Shown in pieces: positions 1 through 8,523 of a stretch of 64,000 nt of DNA. Source of the DNA: Desulfosarcina sp046496365. GTDB taxonomy: Bacteria; Desulfobacterota; Desulfobacteria; Desulfobacterales; Desulfosarcinaceae. The stretch lies in contig NZ_JAWOHB010000099.1 of NCBI RefSeq assembly GCF_046496365.1, positions 1 through 64,000 of the forward strand, written 5' to 3'. Below the pieces are notes generated by a model, which made no database searches, was not told the origin of the DNA, and saw nothing but the letters and a program-made list of their open reading frames with translations. A program made the translations under genes and the position numbers. The stretch's first letter is position 1. Every line of letters begins with the position of its first letter.

Positions 1-7
1 TGATGAT

Positions 8-33
8 CGGGAGAGCGATTGACGCCTCTCCGG
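8..33 (-). terminator. Possible hairpin after amtB copy 1
   Basis: GGAGAG (10-15) and CTCTCC (26-31) form a 6-bp stem just beyond the amtB stop on the minus strand. Any T-run would lie outside the window, so terminator function is only a guess. Confidence 0.25.
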
Positions 34-49
34 AATTGATGAACCCGGT

Positions 50-1339
50 TCACGTAATTTCAAATCCGCGTTCGCCGTGCAGAGCATTGTCCAGGCCCTG
101 GATCTCATCATCACGTTCAACGCGCAGGCCGCCGGTCAATGCCTTGGTGAGGTAGGCGACAATCCATGTTCCCACGGCGGTGAAAGCGGCGGTGGCGACA
201 ATGGAGACAAACTGGGTCCACAGCTGCCCGGGATGGCCGTAAAAAAGGCCGGCCTTGCCTTCGGTAATGGCGGGATTGGCAAAAAGCCCCGTGGCCAGGG
301 CCCCCCAGACACCGCACATGCCGTGCACACCAAAAGCGTCCAGCGAATCGTCGTACCCGAGTCTTTGTTTGACGACGGTCACAAAAAAATACCCCAGTGA
401 ACCGGAAACCAGGCCGATAACCAACGCAGCGGGCAGGTTGACAAATCCGGCCGCCGGGGTGATGGCCACCAGCCCGGCGACCACACCAGAAGCAATCCCC
501 AGCACGGTCGGTTTGCCGGTGACGATCCATTCGCAAAACATCCACACCAAGGCCGCCGTAGCAGCGGAGGTGTTGGTTACCAAAAAGGCCGATGCGGCCA
601 CCCCGTCGGCGGCCAGCTGGCTGCCCGCGTTGAAACCGAACCAGCCGAACCACAACAGCGCCGCACCCAATGCGGTGAGGGCGATACTGGAGGGGAACAT
701 GGACTCTTTACCATAGCCGACGCGTTTGCCCAACACCAGTGAAAGTACAAGGCCGGCCACACCGGCGTTGATATGCACCACATTACCACCGGCAAAGTCA
801 AGGGCGCCCATCTCTCCCATCCATCCACCCCCCCACACCCAATGGGCAATGGGGCAGTATATGAAGGTGATCCATAGCAGGGTAAACACGATCCACGCGG
901 AAAATTTCATGCGGTCGACAATGGATCCCAGCACAAGGGCCACGGTGATACCGGCAAAGGTCATTTGGAACAGCGCAAATACATAGGTGGGAATGGTGCC
1001 GGAGAGGCTGTCCACGCCGATACCGGCCATGAAAAAATGTTCCAGGCCGCCGATGATACCGGCCTGGCTCGGTCCGAAGGCGAGGGTATACCCCCACATC
1101 ATCCAGATGACGCTGGCCAGACAGTAGGACACAAAGGTCATGGCCAGGGTGTTGAGCAGATTCTTGTAGCGTGACATGCCGCCGTAAAACAAGGCCAGCC
1201 CGGCCGGCGTCATCATCATCACCAGAGCCGTGGAGACGATCATCCACGCCGTGTCACCGCTATTGAGCACATCATCGGCAAACGCCGGAGTTGCCATCAA
1301 TCCGAACAGCAAGGTCAGCCATATGGGTTTAAATTTCAT
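50..1339 (-). CDS. amtB: Ammonium transporter (Amt family), copy 1
   Basis: This 429-residue protein is an Amt/MEP/Rh channel that conducts ammonium/ammonia across the inner membrane. Residues 1-21 form a signal peptide ending TPAFA, and about eleven hydrophobic segments follow. The pore twin histidines are visible as H189 (NVVHINAG) and H339 (FGVHGMCGVWG). The C-terminal cytoplasmic tail (DDEIQGLDNALHGERGFE) is the part that contacts PII in this family. The gene lies 69 bp downstream of glnD on the same strand and probably shares its transcript. It is the second Amt in the window and differs clearly in sequence from the glnK-linked copy. The family call is very secure; the physiological split between the two copies is not visible. 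Confidence 0.96.
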   Translation of the reverse strand: MKFKPIWLTLLFGLMATPAFADDVLNSGDTAWMIVSTALVMMMTPAGLALFYGGMSRYKNLLNTLAMTFVSYCLASVIWMMWGYTLAFGPSQAGIIGGLEHFFMAGIGVDSLSGTIPTYVFALFQMTFAGITVALVLGSIVDRMKFSAWIVFTLLWITFIYCPIAHWVWGGGWMGEMGALDFAGGNVVHINAGVAGLVLSLVLGKRVGYGKESMFPSSIALTALGAALLWFGWFGFNAGSQLAADGVAASAFLVTNTSAATAALVWMFCEWIVTGKPTVLGIASGVVAGLVAITPAAGFVNLPAALVIGLVSGSLGYFFVTVVKQRLGYDDSLDAFGVHGMCGVWGALATGLFANPAITEGKAGLFYGHPGQLWTQFVSIVATAAFTAVGTWIVAYLTKALTGGLRVERDDEIQGLDNALHGERGFEIT

Positions 1340-1408
1340 GGTGTGTTTTCCTCATGGGTTTATTTTCCGGTTGAACGACCAATTATCGATCTCTCCATGA
1401 AAGATTGT

Positions 1409-4057
1409 TCAGCCATGGATCGGATCTTCACCCGGGAGAATTTCCTTGATGGCTGCCCTGACGGCCGCTACCTGCTGCGGTGCGTCCACCTTCTGGCCGT
1501 CAAAATCCCTCACATAAAATACATCCACCACCTGGTCGACTTTGGTAGCGATTTTGGCGACCCAGATATCCAGGCCACATTTAAAAAGGGCATCGGTCAC
1601 CCGGTACAACAGGCCGGGAAAGTCGAATGTCACCACTTCGACAATGGTAAAAAAGCTGGATGTTGCATTGTCCACGACAATCTCGGTAGGGCGCTCAGCC
1701 GTATATGGACGGATCGGTGTGGCACCGTTCCTTTTGCGAAGCAATGCGCTGCCCAGATCCAGTCGGTCTGTCAAGGCATCCTCAAGATTCCGGCGGGCCC
1801 GCTCCCAGCGTTCATCTTCGAAAATCGGGTCCGGCGGGGGATTTACCTCGAAGACATCCAGGGCGATGTTGTTGCGCCAGGTAAAAATCTGTACGTCCAG
1901 GATGTCTATGTTGTTCAAGGTGAAAACGCCGGCTATTCTTGAGATGAGGCCGGGGCGGTCCTTGGCGCAAATGGTTACCGTGCGGGTATCCACGCCCGGG
2001 GACTTTTCAACCTTCCAGACAAAGGGGCGGTCGCCGATCGCCGCGTAAAGCTGCACATGTTTCGGAATGGTCTCCACAGGCGTATAGAGCAGATATCTTG
2101 GAGACATGAAGTTGAGCAACCTTTCCAGCTGGTCCGGCGCCATTTCTCCTGGCATGGCCTCGGCCACGGATTGCCGCTTCTTTTCCACGGTTCTCACGGC
2201 GCGGCCGGTGGCGAGTTCACCGTGCTCGAGAACGTTGAGCACCTTGAAAAATAGGTTCTTGAGCAGCGAAGATGTCCAGTCATTCCAGGCCTTGGGACCG
2301 GTGGCCATCGAGTCGGCAACGGTGAGCAGGTAGATCATTTTAAGTAGATCAATCTTCTGGATAATCCGGGCCATGGTGATGGCGGTCTCTTCATCGTTGA
2401 TGTCCCGCCGTGTGGCCGTTTGAATCAGCAGCAGATGATGCTCAACGAGGAAGGCGACGGTTCTGGCTTCGATCGGGCCGGCGCCCTTTTTCAGCATTAT
2501 TTTTTCGGCCAGATCCGCCCCCCGCTCGGAGTGGCCGCTTGCGGGATCTCCTTTGCCGATATCGTGGAGCAGGGCCGCCCAGTACAGCAGCTTTTTCTTT
2601 TTCAGCTCCTTGAATATGCTGTGGGCAAGCGGGTCCCCCGGTTTTTCAACATCGGCATCAAAACTTTTCAAGAATTTTATGGTGTATAGCAGATGGCGGG
2701 CCACCGGGTAGAGATGGTACTGATCGAACTGGATGCGGTTGACCACGGCTTTGAACTCGGGGATGAAGCGCACCAGAAAGCCGGTGTTAAGCATCTGGTT
2801 GAGTACTTCGAAAGTCCGCGTGGACCGGATCAGAATTCGCTCGAACTGCTTCACGATTTCAGGATCGCTCCTGAAGCTGCTGTTCACCAGGTGGCTGAAG
2901 TCCTTGACCAGCCGCTTGGCTTCGCTGTTCAGTGGCGATTTCTGGGCGGCACTCTCGGCAAAGATGTCCATCAACAGTCTAGGGTTGTTGAGAATCTTTT
3001 CCGGCGAGATGAAATTCAGCATGCCCCGATTGAATTTAAGGCCTGGGACCTGGGTGGTCTTCAGGCCTTTGTTTTTCCTTTTCAGTCGTTTGTTCTGTTC
3101 CATCTCGTAAAGGAACATCTCGTGCTGCTGTTTGACATACTCCATATGGCTGTGAAGTTGGCCCAGCAGCTGTTCCACGGGCAGGTGGCCGTTGACCGCC
3201 TGAACACCCATGACTTCCGCCAGCTTACGCTGCTGCTCCAGATGAATCTGATCACTTTTTCGATTCATCATCAGGTGAAACCGGTTTCTGACATTCCAGA
3301 TGAAGCCAAGGGCGGCGCACAGGCGGGTGAAATCGGCATGGGAGAAATAGCCATAATACTCCAGATCCCGGCGCTGTTTGATGCCGGATTTGATTTTGGC
3401 AATCCACAGCATGGTATGATAGTCGCGCAATCCGCCCTGTCCCTCCTTGAAGTTGGGCTCCAGCAGGTAGGAAGAATCGCCGAAACGCCGGTGCCGTTCC
3501 CGGTTGGTTTCCACCAGCCAGGTGATGATCGTGTCGGGTTTGAGGTTGATGAACTTGGTCCGGACCTGATCCATCAGTTTCATAAACAACGGCGACATCC
3601 CGCAGATGAAACGGGCGTCCAAAACCGATGTGAGCACCTCGAAATCGGTGCGCGCCAAGGCGACGCACTCTTTGATGGAGCGCGTGGCATGGCCCACATC
3701 CAGGCCCATGTCCCACAACGGGTAGATGATCTCGCGGACCAGCTCTTCGGCCGCACGGGGCACCCTTTTTTCGAAAAGGAAAAGCAGGTCTATGTCAGAA
3801 TAAACACACTGCTCGGCGCGACCGTATCCTCCCAGGGCAACCACCGCATATGGGTTTCGAGCGATATCCATCTTCGGACCCACGACGCTTTTTTCGTAGC
3901 TCTGGCGAAAATAGTCGTCTATGAGTCGGGCGTGGTCATCGAGGAACTCTGGCGCTTTGCCTGCCTGAAGGTCTGCGATGAGTGCGGCCCGCCCTTTTTT
4001 CAGGGTCAGGGAGACATCGGCGTAAAGGTTGTCGTGGATCTTGTCGGTCACATCCAT
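1409..4057 (-). CDS. glnD: [Protein-PII] uridylyltransferase / uridylyl-removing enzyme
   Basis: GlnD senses glutamine, uridylylates PII when glutamine is low and deuridylylates it when glutamine is high. The 882 residues match the family's usual length and order. The nucleotidyltransferase motif GGYGR at 76-80 is followed by SDID with D88 and D90. An HD hydrolase domain lies around 480-540 (ALLHDIGKG and GHSERGA), and two C-terminal ACT domains contain DRPGLISRI and DFPGLLYRV. Its substrate PII (glnK) is encoded 1.8 kb upstream on the same strand, with an amtB between them. A sequence matching the sigma-54 consensus lies 35 bp upstream of the start, which suggests NtrC-type nitrogen control, and amtB copy 1 follows directly. 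Confidence 0.96.
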   Translation of the reverse strand: MDVTDKIHDNLYADVSLTLKKGRAALIADLQAGKAPEFLDDHARLIDDYFRQSYEKSVVGPKMDIARNPYAVVALGGYGRAEQCVYSDIDLLFLFEKRVPRAAEELVREIIYPLWDMGLDVGHATRSIKECVALARTDFEVLTSVLDARFICGMSPLFMKLMDQVRTKFINLKPDTIITWLVETNRERHRRFGDSSYLLEPNFKEGQGGLRDYHTMLWIAKIKSGIKQRRDLEYYGYFSHADFTRLCAALGFIWNVRNRFHLMMNRKSDQIHLEQQRKLAEVMGVQAVNGHLPVEQLLGQLHSHMEYVKQQHEMFLYEMEQNKRLKRKNKGLKTTQVPGLKFNRGMLNFISPEKILNNPRLLMDIFAESAAQKSPLNSEAKRLVKDFSHLVNSSFRSDPEIVKQFERILIRSTRTFEVLNQMLNTGFLVRFIPEFKAVVNRIQFDQYHLYPVARHLLYTIKFLKSFDADVEKPGDPLAHSIFKELKKKKLLYWAALLHDIGKGDPASGHSERGADLAEKIMLKKGAGPIEARTVAFLVEHHLLLIQTATRRDINDEETAITMARIIQKIDLLKMIYLLTVADSMATGPKAWNDWTSSLLKNLFFKVLNVLEHGELATGRAVRTVEKKRQSVAEAMPGEMAPDQLERLLNFMSPRYLLYTPVETIPKHVQLYAAIGDRPFVWKVEKSPGVDTRTVTICAKDRPGLISRIAGVFTLNNIDILDVQIFTWRNNIALDVFEVNPPPDPIFEDERWERARRNLEDALTDRLDLGSALLRKRNGATPIRPYTAERPTEIVVDNATSSFFTIVEVVTFDFPGLLYRVTDALFKCGLDIWVAKIATKVDQVVDVFYVRDFDGQKVDAPQQVAAVRAAIKEILPGEDPIHG

Positions 4058-4091
4058 ATCCTTTGCGTTGGGCTAACGGGGATTGAGTACA

Positions 4092-4106
4092 GCAACCCGC
4101 GTGCCA
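4092..4106 (-). promoter_or_regulatory. Sigma-54 (-24/-12) promoter for glnD-amtB
   Basis: On the minus strand the sequence reads TGGCAC-GCGGG-TTGC, an exact match to the RpoN consensus with the required 5-bp spacer. The predicted start of transcription is near 4081, about 24 bp before the glnD ATG. The gene content (PII uridylyltransferase, ammonium transporter) fits nitrogen-limitation control. No clear NtrC dyad was identified upstream. Confidence 0.75.
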
Positions 4107-4276
4107 TCCAGTAGAGTTAACATTATATTTAATAATAAAGGCTGCTTGTACATTTTTGTAGAATCTGTGGAATTGTCGTGAAGGTTCCAAAAATGTAATT
4201 TAAATGTCGGAAAAGTTACAAAATTGGAATTGATGGGTCAAAATGAAAAACTGGTGGCAAATGACCGGTTCCAATG

Positions 4277-4325
4277 CAAAATGCACCTCGAAGCCGCTGG
4301 ACCAGGCGCTTCAAGGTGCATTTTG
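4277..4325 (-). terminator. Large hairpin downstream of glnK-linked amtB
   Basis: The arms CAAAATGCACCT (4277-4288) and AGGTGCATTTTG (4314-4325) are a perfect 12-bp inverted repeat. The stem continues inward with GAAGC/GCTTC and CTGG/CCAG, about 21 bp in all. It lies 54 bp beyond the stop of the glnK-linked amtB and upstream of the glnD promoter, so it probably separates the two units. There is no T-run on the minus strand, so it may block transcription, protect the 3' end or be a dispersed repeat. Confidence 0.5.
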
Positions 4326-4378
4326 GGGAGGAACGCAGGTGGATAGTCGATGTTATAAAAATTACGCAACCGATTCGA

Positions 4379-5788
4379 TTATGACTGAATGGCCGGTTCT
4401 GTGGACGCGGCAAAGCTGGGTAATCCCGATGATGGCGGACCGGAAATGGATGAGATCCCGCCATGGGTGGAAACACCGAAATCCGGATAGGCAATACCAC
4501 CATGCTCGGCGTAGTCCAACCCTTCCAGTTCTTCTTCCGGCGCAACCCTCAGTCCGATGGTCTTGTCAATCAATTTGAACATGAAGAAAGCCATGGGGAA
4601 GGTCCAGAGAAAGCACGCTGCAATGCCGAGCAGTTGAACACCGATGATGCTGCCGGTCGTGCCGCCGATGTTGAAGATGCCGGCGGCCAGGGTGCCCCAT
4701 GCGCCACAAACGCCATGCACGGAAATGGCCCCGACCGGATCGTCAACTTTAATCCTGTCGAAAAAGATGACCGAGAAGACCACGATGACGCCGGCGGCAG
4801 CCCCGATAATGATAGCGCTGGAAGGCGACACATTGGCACAGCCTGCGGTGATGCCCACCAGGCCGGCCAAGGCGCCGTTGAGGCTCATGCCCACTTCGGG
4901 TTTGCCGAATTTCATCCAGGAGACGATCATGGCCAGGCAGGCTCCTGCGGCGGCGGCCAGGTTGGTGTTGACAAAGATCATGGCGATGCTTGTGTCTGCC
5001 GTGGTTGTGGAGCCGGGGTTGAAACCGAACCACCCTAACCACAGGATGAACACGCCCAGCGCAGCCAGAGGAAGGTTGTGGCCCATGATGGGCTTGGTTT
5101 TACCGTCTTTGGTGTATTTTCCCAGACGGGGGCCGAGAACGATGGCGCCCGCCAGGGCTGCCCAGCCCCCGACCGAGTGGACCACTGTGGAGCCGGCAAA
5201 ATCGATGAAGCCGAAGCCTTCCAGCCATCCGCTGCCGTTGAGAAGGCTGCCCCAGGCCCAGGAACCGAAAATGGGGTAGATGATCGCAGAGACAACCATG
5301 CTGTAAAGAATATAGCCGGTGAATTTGGTGCGTTCCGCCATGGCACCGGAAACAATGGTGGCGGCTGTGGCGGCAAAGACCACCTGGAACATCCAGAAGG
5401 CCAGCACCCAGGGATCGCCGTCCGGTGTGAAGTCGCTGAGGAAAAAACCCGTGGTACCGAACCAGCCGGTGGAGGTGGCACCGAACATGAGGCCGAATCC
5501 GATGGCCCAGAAGGCGATCGAGCCGATGGAAAAGTCCATCAGGTTTTTCATCATGATATTGATGGCGTTCTTGGCGCGGGTGAAGCCCGCCTCAACCATG
5601 GCAAAGCCGGCCTGCATGAAAAACACCAGCGCGGCAGCCACCAGGGTCCACAGATAGTTGGCGTGGGTCTGAACCAGGTCGATGGCTGCCTTGTTGGTCA
5701 AAACGGTGGGCTCGGGATCGGCGGCCATGGCCGCGGGGACACTCATCAGGGCGAACAGGATCAGCAGGCTGAGGGTTTTCAGTTTCAT
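4379..5788 (-). CDS. amtB: Ammonium transporter (Amt family), copy 2, glnK-linked
   Basis: This is a 469-residue Amt-family ammonium channel of the inner membrane. It has a signal peptide (residues 1-22, ending PAAMA) and about eleven transmembrane segments. The conserved pore histidines are H204 (STVVHSVGG) and H358 (AISVHGVCGAWG). The cytoplasmic tail after about residue 410 contains the EEELEGLDYAEHG motif expected to meet the PII T-loop, followed by a low-complexity Ser/Gly/Pro-rich end. It follows glnK by 53 bp on the same strand, the classical glnK-amtB arrangement in which de-uridylylated GlnK plugs the channel. It shares the sigma-54 promoter in front of glnK. Confidence 0.96.
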   Translation of the reverse strand: MKLKTLSLLILFALMSVPAAMAADPEPTVLTNKAAIDLVQTHANYLWTLVAAALVFFMQAGFAMVEAGFTRAKNAINIMMKNLMDFSIGSIAFWAIGFGLMFGATSTGWFGTTGFFLSDFTPDGDPWVLAFWMFQVVFAATAATIVSGAMAERTKFTGYILYSMVVSAIIYPIFGSWAWGSLLNGSGWLEGFGFIDFAGSTVVHSVGGWAALAGAIVLGPRLGKYTKDGKTKPIMGHNLPLAALGVFILWLGWFGFNPGSTTTADTSIAMIFVNTNLAAAAGACLAMIVSWMKFGKPEVGMSLNGALAGLVGITAGCANVSPSSAIIIGAAAGVIVVFSVIFFDRIKVDDPVGAISVHGVCGAWGTLAAGIFNIGGTTGSIIGVQLLGIAACFLWTFPMAFFMFKLIDKTIGLRVAPEEELEGLDYAEHGGIAYPDFGVSTHGGISSISGPPSSGLPSFAASTEPAIQS

Positions 5789-5841
5789 TTTTGGCTCCTT
5801 TTTAAGATAGGGGTGGTGGTCATGTGAAAAAGTGGAAACAC

Positions 5842-6180
5842 TTAAATGGCCTCCTTGCCCGACTCGCCGGTTCGGATGCGGTAGGCCCCTTCGATGGGCA
5901 TGACGAAGATTTTACCGTCTCCCACACTGCCAGTTTTGGCCACCTCGATGATGGTCGAAACCACTTTGTCCGCCATGTCCGAATCCACAATCAGATCGAT
6001 TTTGACTTTGGGTACGAAGTCGGTCTGGTATTCGGCGCCGCGATAGATTTCCTTGTGACCGCGCTGGCGCCCGAATCCTTTAACTTCGCTTACGGTCATG
6101 CCCGACACGCCGATGCGGTTTAGTGCGTCTTTCACATCATCCAGCTTGAATGGTTTGATAATCGTTTCGATCTTCTTCAT
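5842..6180 (-). CDS. glnK: Nitrogen regulatory protein PII (GlnK type)
   Basis: This 112-residue PII protein is a trimeric sensor of 2-oxoglutarate and ATP/ADP. It begins MKKIETIIKPFKLDDVKDAL, and the T-loop Tyr51 (RGAEYQTDF), the site uridylylated by GlnD, is present. The C-terminal GDGKIFVMPIEGAYRIRTGE signature is intact. The ATG at 6180 is chosen over an in-frame codon 23 codons upstream because AGGAGA lies just 5' of it and the protein then has the family's exact length. It sits first in an operon with amtB copy 2, so its main target is probably that channel. Confidence 0.97.
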   Translation of the reverse strand: MKKIETIIKPFKLDDVKDALNRIGVSGMTVSEVKGFGRQRGHKEIYRGAEYQTDFVPKVKIDLIVDSDMADKVVSTIIEVAKTGSVGDGKIFVMPIEGAYRIRTGESGKEAI

Positions 6181-6250
6181 GGGTGGCATCTCCTGAAAAT
6201 TAAAAGGTTGCGCGATTCCGGGTATGGGCTGCTGGTTGCAGGGGTACACA

Positions 6251-6265
6251 GCAACCGATGTGCCA
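6251..6265 (-). promoter_or_regulatory. Sigma-54 (-24/-12) promoter for glnK-amtB
   Basis: The minus strand reads TGGCAC-ATCGG-TTGC, a full match to the RpoN -24/-12 consensus. Transcription would start near 6240, leaving about a 60-nt leader before glnK. A GGTGCA half-site resembling part of an NtrC site lies upstream at 6423-6428, but a full dyad was not found. The region 6290-6420 is very A+T-rich, which fits an enhancer or bending region. Confidence 0.78.
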
Positions 6266-6587
6266 CCACGGCCTAAAATAATGCAACCAACTTTAATAAT
6301 TAGTAAAAATTAATCTTAACACCGAGTCAGGCCCAATGTTAAAATACATTTTTTATGATTTTGGGAAAATAAAATACAAAAACAGTAATAATAATAGAAT
6401 AAATTACAATAATGTTATTTATGGTGCACACATTGCCCCGGATTGAATGTGAAGCGGATAGATGGCCGAAATTATCGCTTGAATTTTCTTGGGGATCTCC
6501 ATAAGTTATGGCATTGTCGGTTTTCAATTCAAGGTGCGGCAGTCCCTATCAGGCGAGCCGCTTGAGCAGGTACAGGAGAAAAGAGAG
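6266..6587. other. Intergenic, A+T-rich divergent control region
   Basis: This gap lies between the glnK promoter and the aminotransferase. It holds a strongly A+T-rich tract (about 6290-6420) and no reading frame with coding character. The aminotransferase promoter must lie here, but I cannot assign convincing -35/-10 boxes. Confidence 0.5.
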
Positions 6588-7769
6588 ATGACCGTGGCAC
6601 GTAAGATCAACGACATCATGGCCAAATCGTCATGGATTCGCAAAATGTTCGAAGAAGGCGCCCGGCTCAAGGCCCAACACGGTGCGGAAAAGGTGTTTGA
6701 TTTCAGCCTGGGCAACCCCAACCTTCCGCCGCCGGAAAAGTTCAATGAGATTCTGCGGGACACGGTGGATTCCTGCGGACTCGGTGATCATTGCTACATG
6801 CCCCAGGCCGGTTATCCCCAGGTGTGCGTCTCCATTGCCGATTACCTGACCAAAGAGCAGGGCGTAGACATCACCTTTGACCATATTATCATGACCTGCG
6901 GGGCTGCAGGTGCCCTCAACGTTATTTTCAAGGCCTTGCTGGACCCGGGTGACGAAGTGTTGACGCCCACACCGTGTTTTGTGGAGTATCGGTTCTATGC
7001 GGATAATCATGGCGGCGTTCTAAAAATGGTCAGCACCCGACCCGATTTCACCCTCGACCTCGACGCGCTGGAAGATGGCATAAGCGAAAAAACCAAGGTG
7101 GTATTGATCAATTCGCCCAACAACCCCACCGGTCAGATATACAGCCAAGCAAGCCTTGAGGGGTTGGGGAGGCTGCTGGTCGCAAAGAGCCGCGATTATG
7201 GGCGCATCATCTACCTGGTTTCCGATGAACCTTACCGAAAGATTGTTTACGACGATGCCCAGGTTCCCTCTATATTCCAATGTTATGACCAGAGTATTAT
7301 TGCCACCTCGTATTCCAAGGACATCTCCATCCCGGGTGAACGCATCGGCTTTGCAGCGGTGAACCCTGCCGCCACCCATAAAAAAGAGCTGATGGCCGGC
7401 ATGGCCCTGACCAACCGGATTCTGGGTTTTGTCAATGCACCGGCCCTGATGCAGCGGGTGGTCGCCTGCATGCAGGGGATGAGTGTAGACATCGGCGAGT
7501 ACAAACACAAAAGAGATCTGTTGTGCAGCGGGCTGGCTGATGCCGGCTATCAATTTACCACGCCGGCGGGCGCGTTTTACCTGTTCCCGCGCACGCCGAT
7601 TGCCGATGATGTGGCCTTTGTCAAAGCGCTGCAGCAGGAACTGATCCTCGTGGTTCCGGGCAGCGGTTTCGCCGGCCCCGGGCATTTCCGGATTGCCTTT
7701 TGCGTTGACGACCGGACCATCGTCAACGCTCTGCCGGGATTCAGGAAGGTTATGAAAAAATATCAGTAA
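6588..7769 (+). CDS. PLP-dependent class I/II aminotransferase
   Basis: This 393-residue fold-type I aminotransferase belongs to the aspartate aminotransferase family. The cofactor-binding landmarks are INSPNNPTGQ (Asn of the PLP ring contact), VSDEPYRKIV (Asp/Tyr) and the Schiff-base lysine in TSYSKDIS at about K244. The C-terminal half carries GERIGFAAV and the substrate-carboxylate Arg in GHFRIAFC. The ATG at 6588 is preceded by AGGAGA and is preferred over an in-frame codon 33 residues upstream that lacks a ribosome site. The substrate cannot be told from sequence. The gene stands 20 bp before methylmalonyl-CoA epimerase, which suggests a link to amino-acid or propionyl-CoA metabolism. 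Confidence 0.9.
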   Translation: MTVARKINDIMAKSSWIRKMFEEGARLKAQHGAEKVFDFSLGNPNLPPPEKFNEILRDTVDSCGLGDHCYMPQAGYPQVCVSIADYLTKEQGVDITFDHIIMTCGAAGALNVIFKALLDPGDEVLTPTPCFVEYRFYADNHGGVLKMVSTRPDFTLDLDALEDGISEKTKVVLINSPNNPTGQIYSQASLEGLGRLLVAKSRDYGRIIYLVSDEPYRKIVYDDAQVPSIFQCYDQSIIATSYSKDISIPGERIGFAAVNPAATHKKELMAGMALTNRILGFVNAPALMQRVVACMQGMSVDIGEYKHKRDLLCSGLADAGYQFTTPAGAFYLFPRTPIADDVAFVKALQQELILVVPGSGFAGPGHFRIAFCVDDRTIVNALPGFRKVMKKYQ

Positions 7770-7789
7770 GATAAAGGGAGGTGTGGCGC

Positions 7790-8194
7790 ATGAAAATCTT
7801 GAAAATCGACCATTTGGGCATCGCGGTGAACAGCATCGATGACGGCAAGGCGTTCTGGTCGGGCGTTCTGGGGCTGGAATTCGAAGGCGCCGAAACCGTT
7901 GCCGAACAGAAGGTCACCACGGCTTTTTTCCCCGTTGGTGAAAGCGAAGTGGAACTGCTGGAGTCCACTGCACCGGACGGTCCGGTGGCCAAATATATCG
8001 AAAAGCGGGGCCAGGGCATTCAGCATGTGGCCTTCAGGGTCGAAAATATCGATGCCGCCCTGGCCGAACTGAAGGAAAAGGGGGTTCAACTGATCGATCA
8101 ACAGCCCAGAATCGGTGCCGGTGGCGCCAAGATTGCCTTTTTGCACCCCAAGGCCACCAACGGCGTGCTGGTCGAGCTTTGCCAGCGCGACTGA
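7790..8194 (+). CDS. mce: Methylmalonyl-CoA epimerase (VOC superfamily)
   Basis: This 134-residue protein interconverts (2R)- and (2S)-methylmalonyl-CoA, a step linking propionyl-CoA and succinyl-CoA. Paired beta-alpha-beta-beta-beta modules of the VOC fold are visible, with metal ligands in IDHLGIAV (His), GIQHVAFRV (His) and the closing GVLVELCQ (Glu). The length is typical of the family. The ATG at 7790 has GGGAGG eight bases upstream, so an earlier in-frame GTG at 7781, which overlaps that site, is rejected. The gene follows the aminotransferase by 20 bp and is followed by a strong hairpin, so the two form a small operon. Confidence 0.92.
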   Translation: MKILKIDHLGIAVNSIDDGKAFWSGVLGLEFEGAETVAEQKVTTAFFPVGESEVELLESTAPDGPVAKYIEKRGQGIQHVAFRVENIDAALAELKEKGVQLIDQQPRIGAGGAKIAFLHPKATNGVLVELCQRD

Positions 8195-8232
8195 TTGGCC
8201 ATGTTCCAGCATAAGCGGCGCTAGCCATTCAT

Positions 8233-8259
8233 ACCGGAGCGGCTGGCAGCCGCTCCGGT
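8233..8259 (+). terminator. Hairpin terminator after mce
   Basis: ACCGGAGCGGC (8233-8243) and GCCGCTCCGGT (8249-8259) form a perfect 11-bp stem with loop TGGCA. It lies 38 bp after the mce stop. The trailing T-run is weak (TTAACCCCTGTTT), so it may terminate inefficiently or protect the 3' end. Confidence 0.65.
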
Positions 8260-8446
8260 TAACCCCTGTTTGCGATCGACCCTGGTGAGGTCTGTTGCGC
8301 TGTGGTCAATTCGATGCAGCTTCAGCAGCAAGCATTTATCGTGGCTGGCGTCGACGCACGCAAGTCCCGTCCTTTATTTGGATCCAAACGCCCATCCATT
8401 CAAGTTTTACGGCAGTTGTTGTTTTCCATTTAGATGCAGTTGCCCA

Positions 8447-8463
8447 TATTGGTCATACCAATA
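8447..8463. promoter_or_regulatory. FadR/LldR-type operator upstream of the CoA-transferase
   Basis: TATTGGTCATACCAATA is a perfect 17-bp palindrome with the TTGGT-N3-ACCAA core known for FadR-subfamily GntR regulators such as LldR. It lies 60 bp before the CoA-transferase start. A closely related site occurs at 10676-10686 before the lactate operon, whose last gene encodes a FadR-type GntR protein. Binding is inferred. The rest of the 8260-8523 gap shows no gene. Confidence 0.6.
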
Positions 8464-8523
8464 GCCGCTTTTAGCCGTTGTCATTGGAATCAAACGCAAA
8501 TAATAAAATTCCAGGAGCCTTTC

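Noticed and set aside
2693..4114. Long open frame (473 codons) on the plus strand
   Set aside because: It lies wholly opposite glnD and overlaps its catalytic domains; composition reflects the third-position G+C of the real gene.
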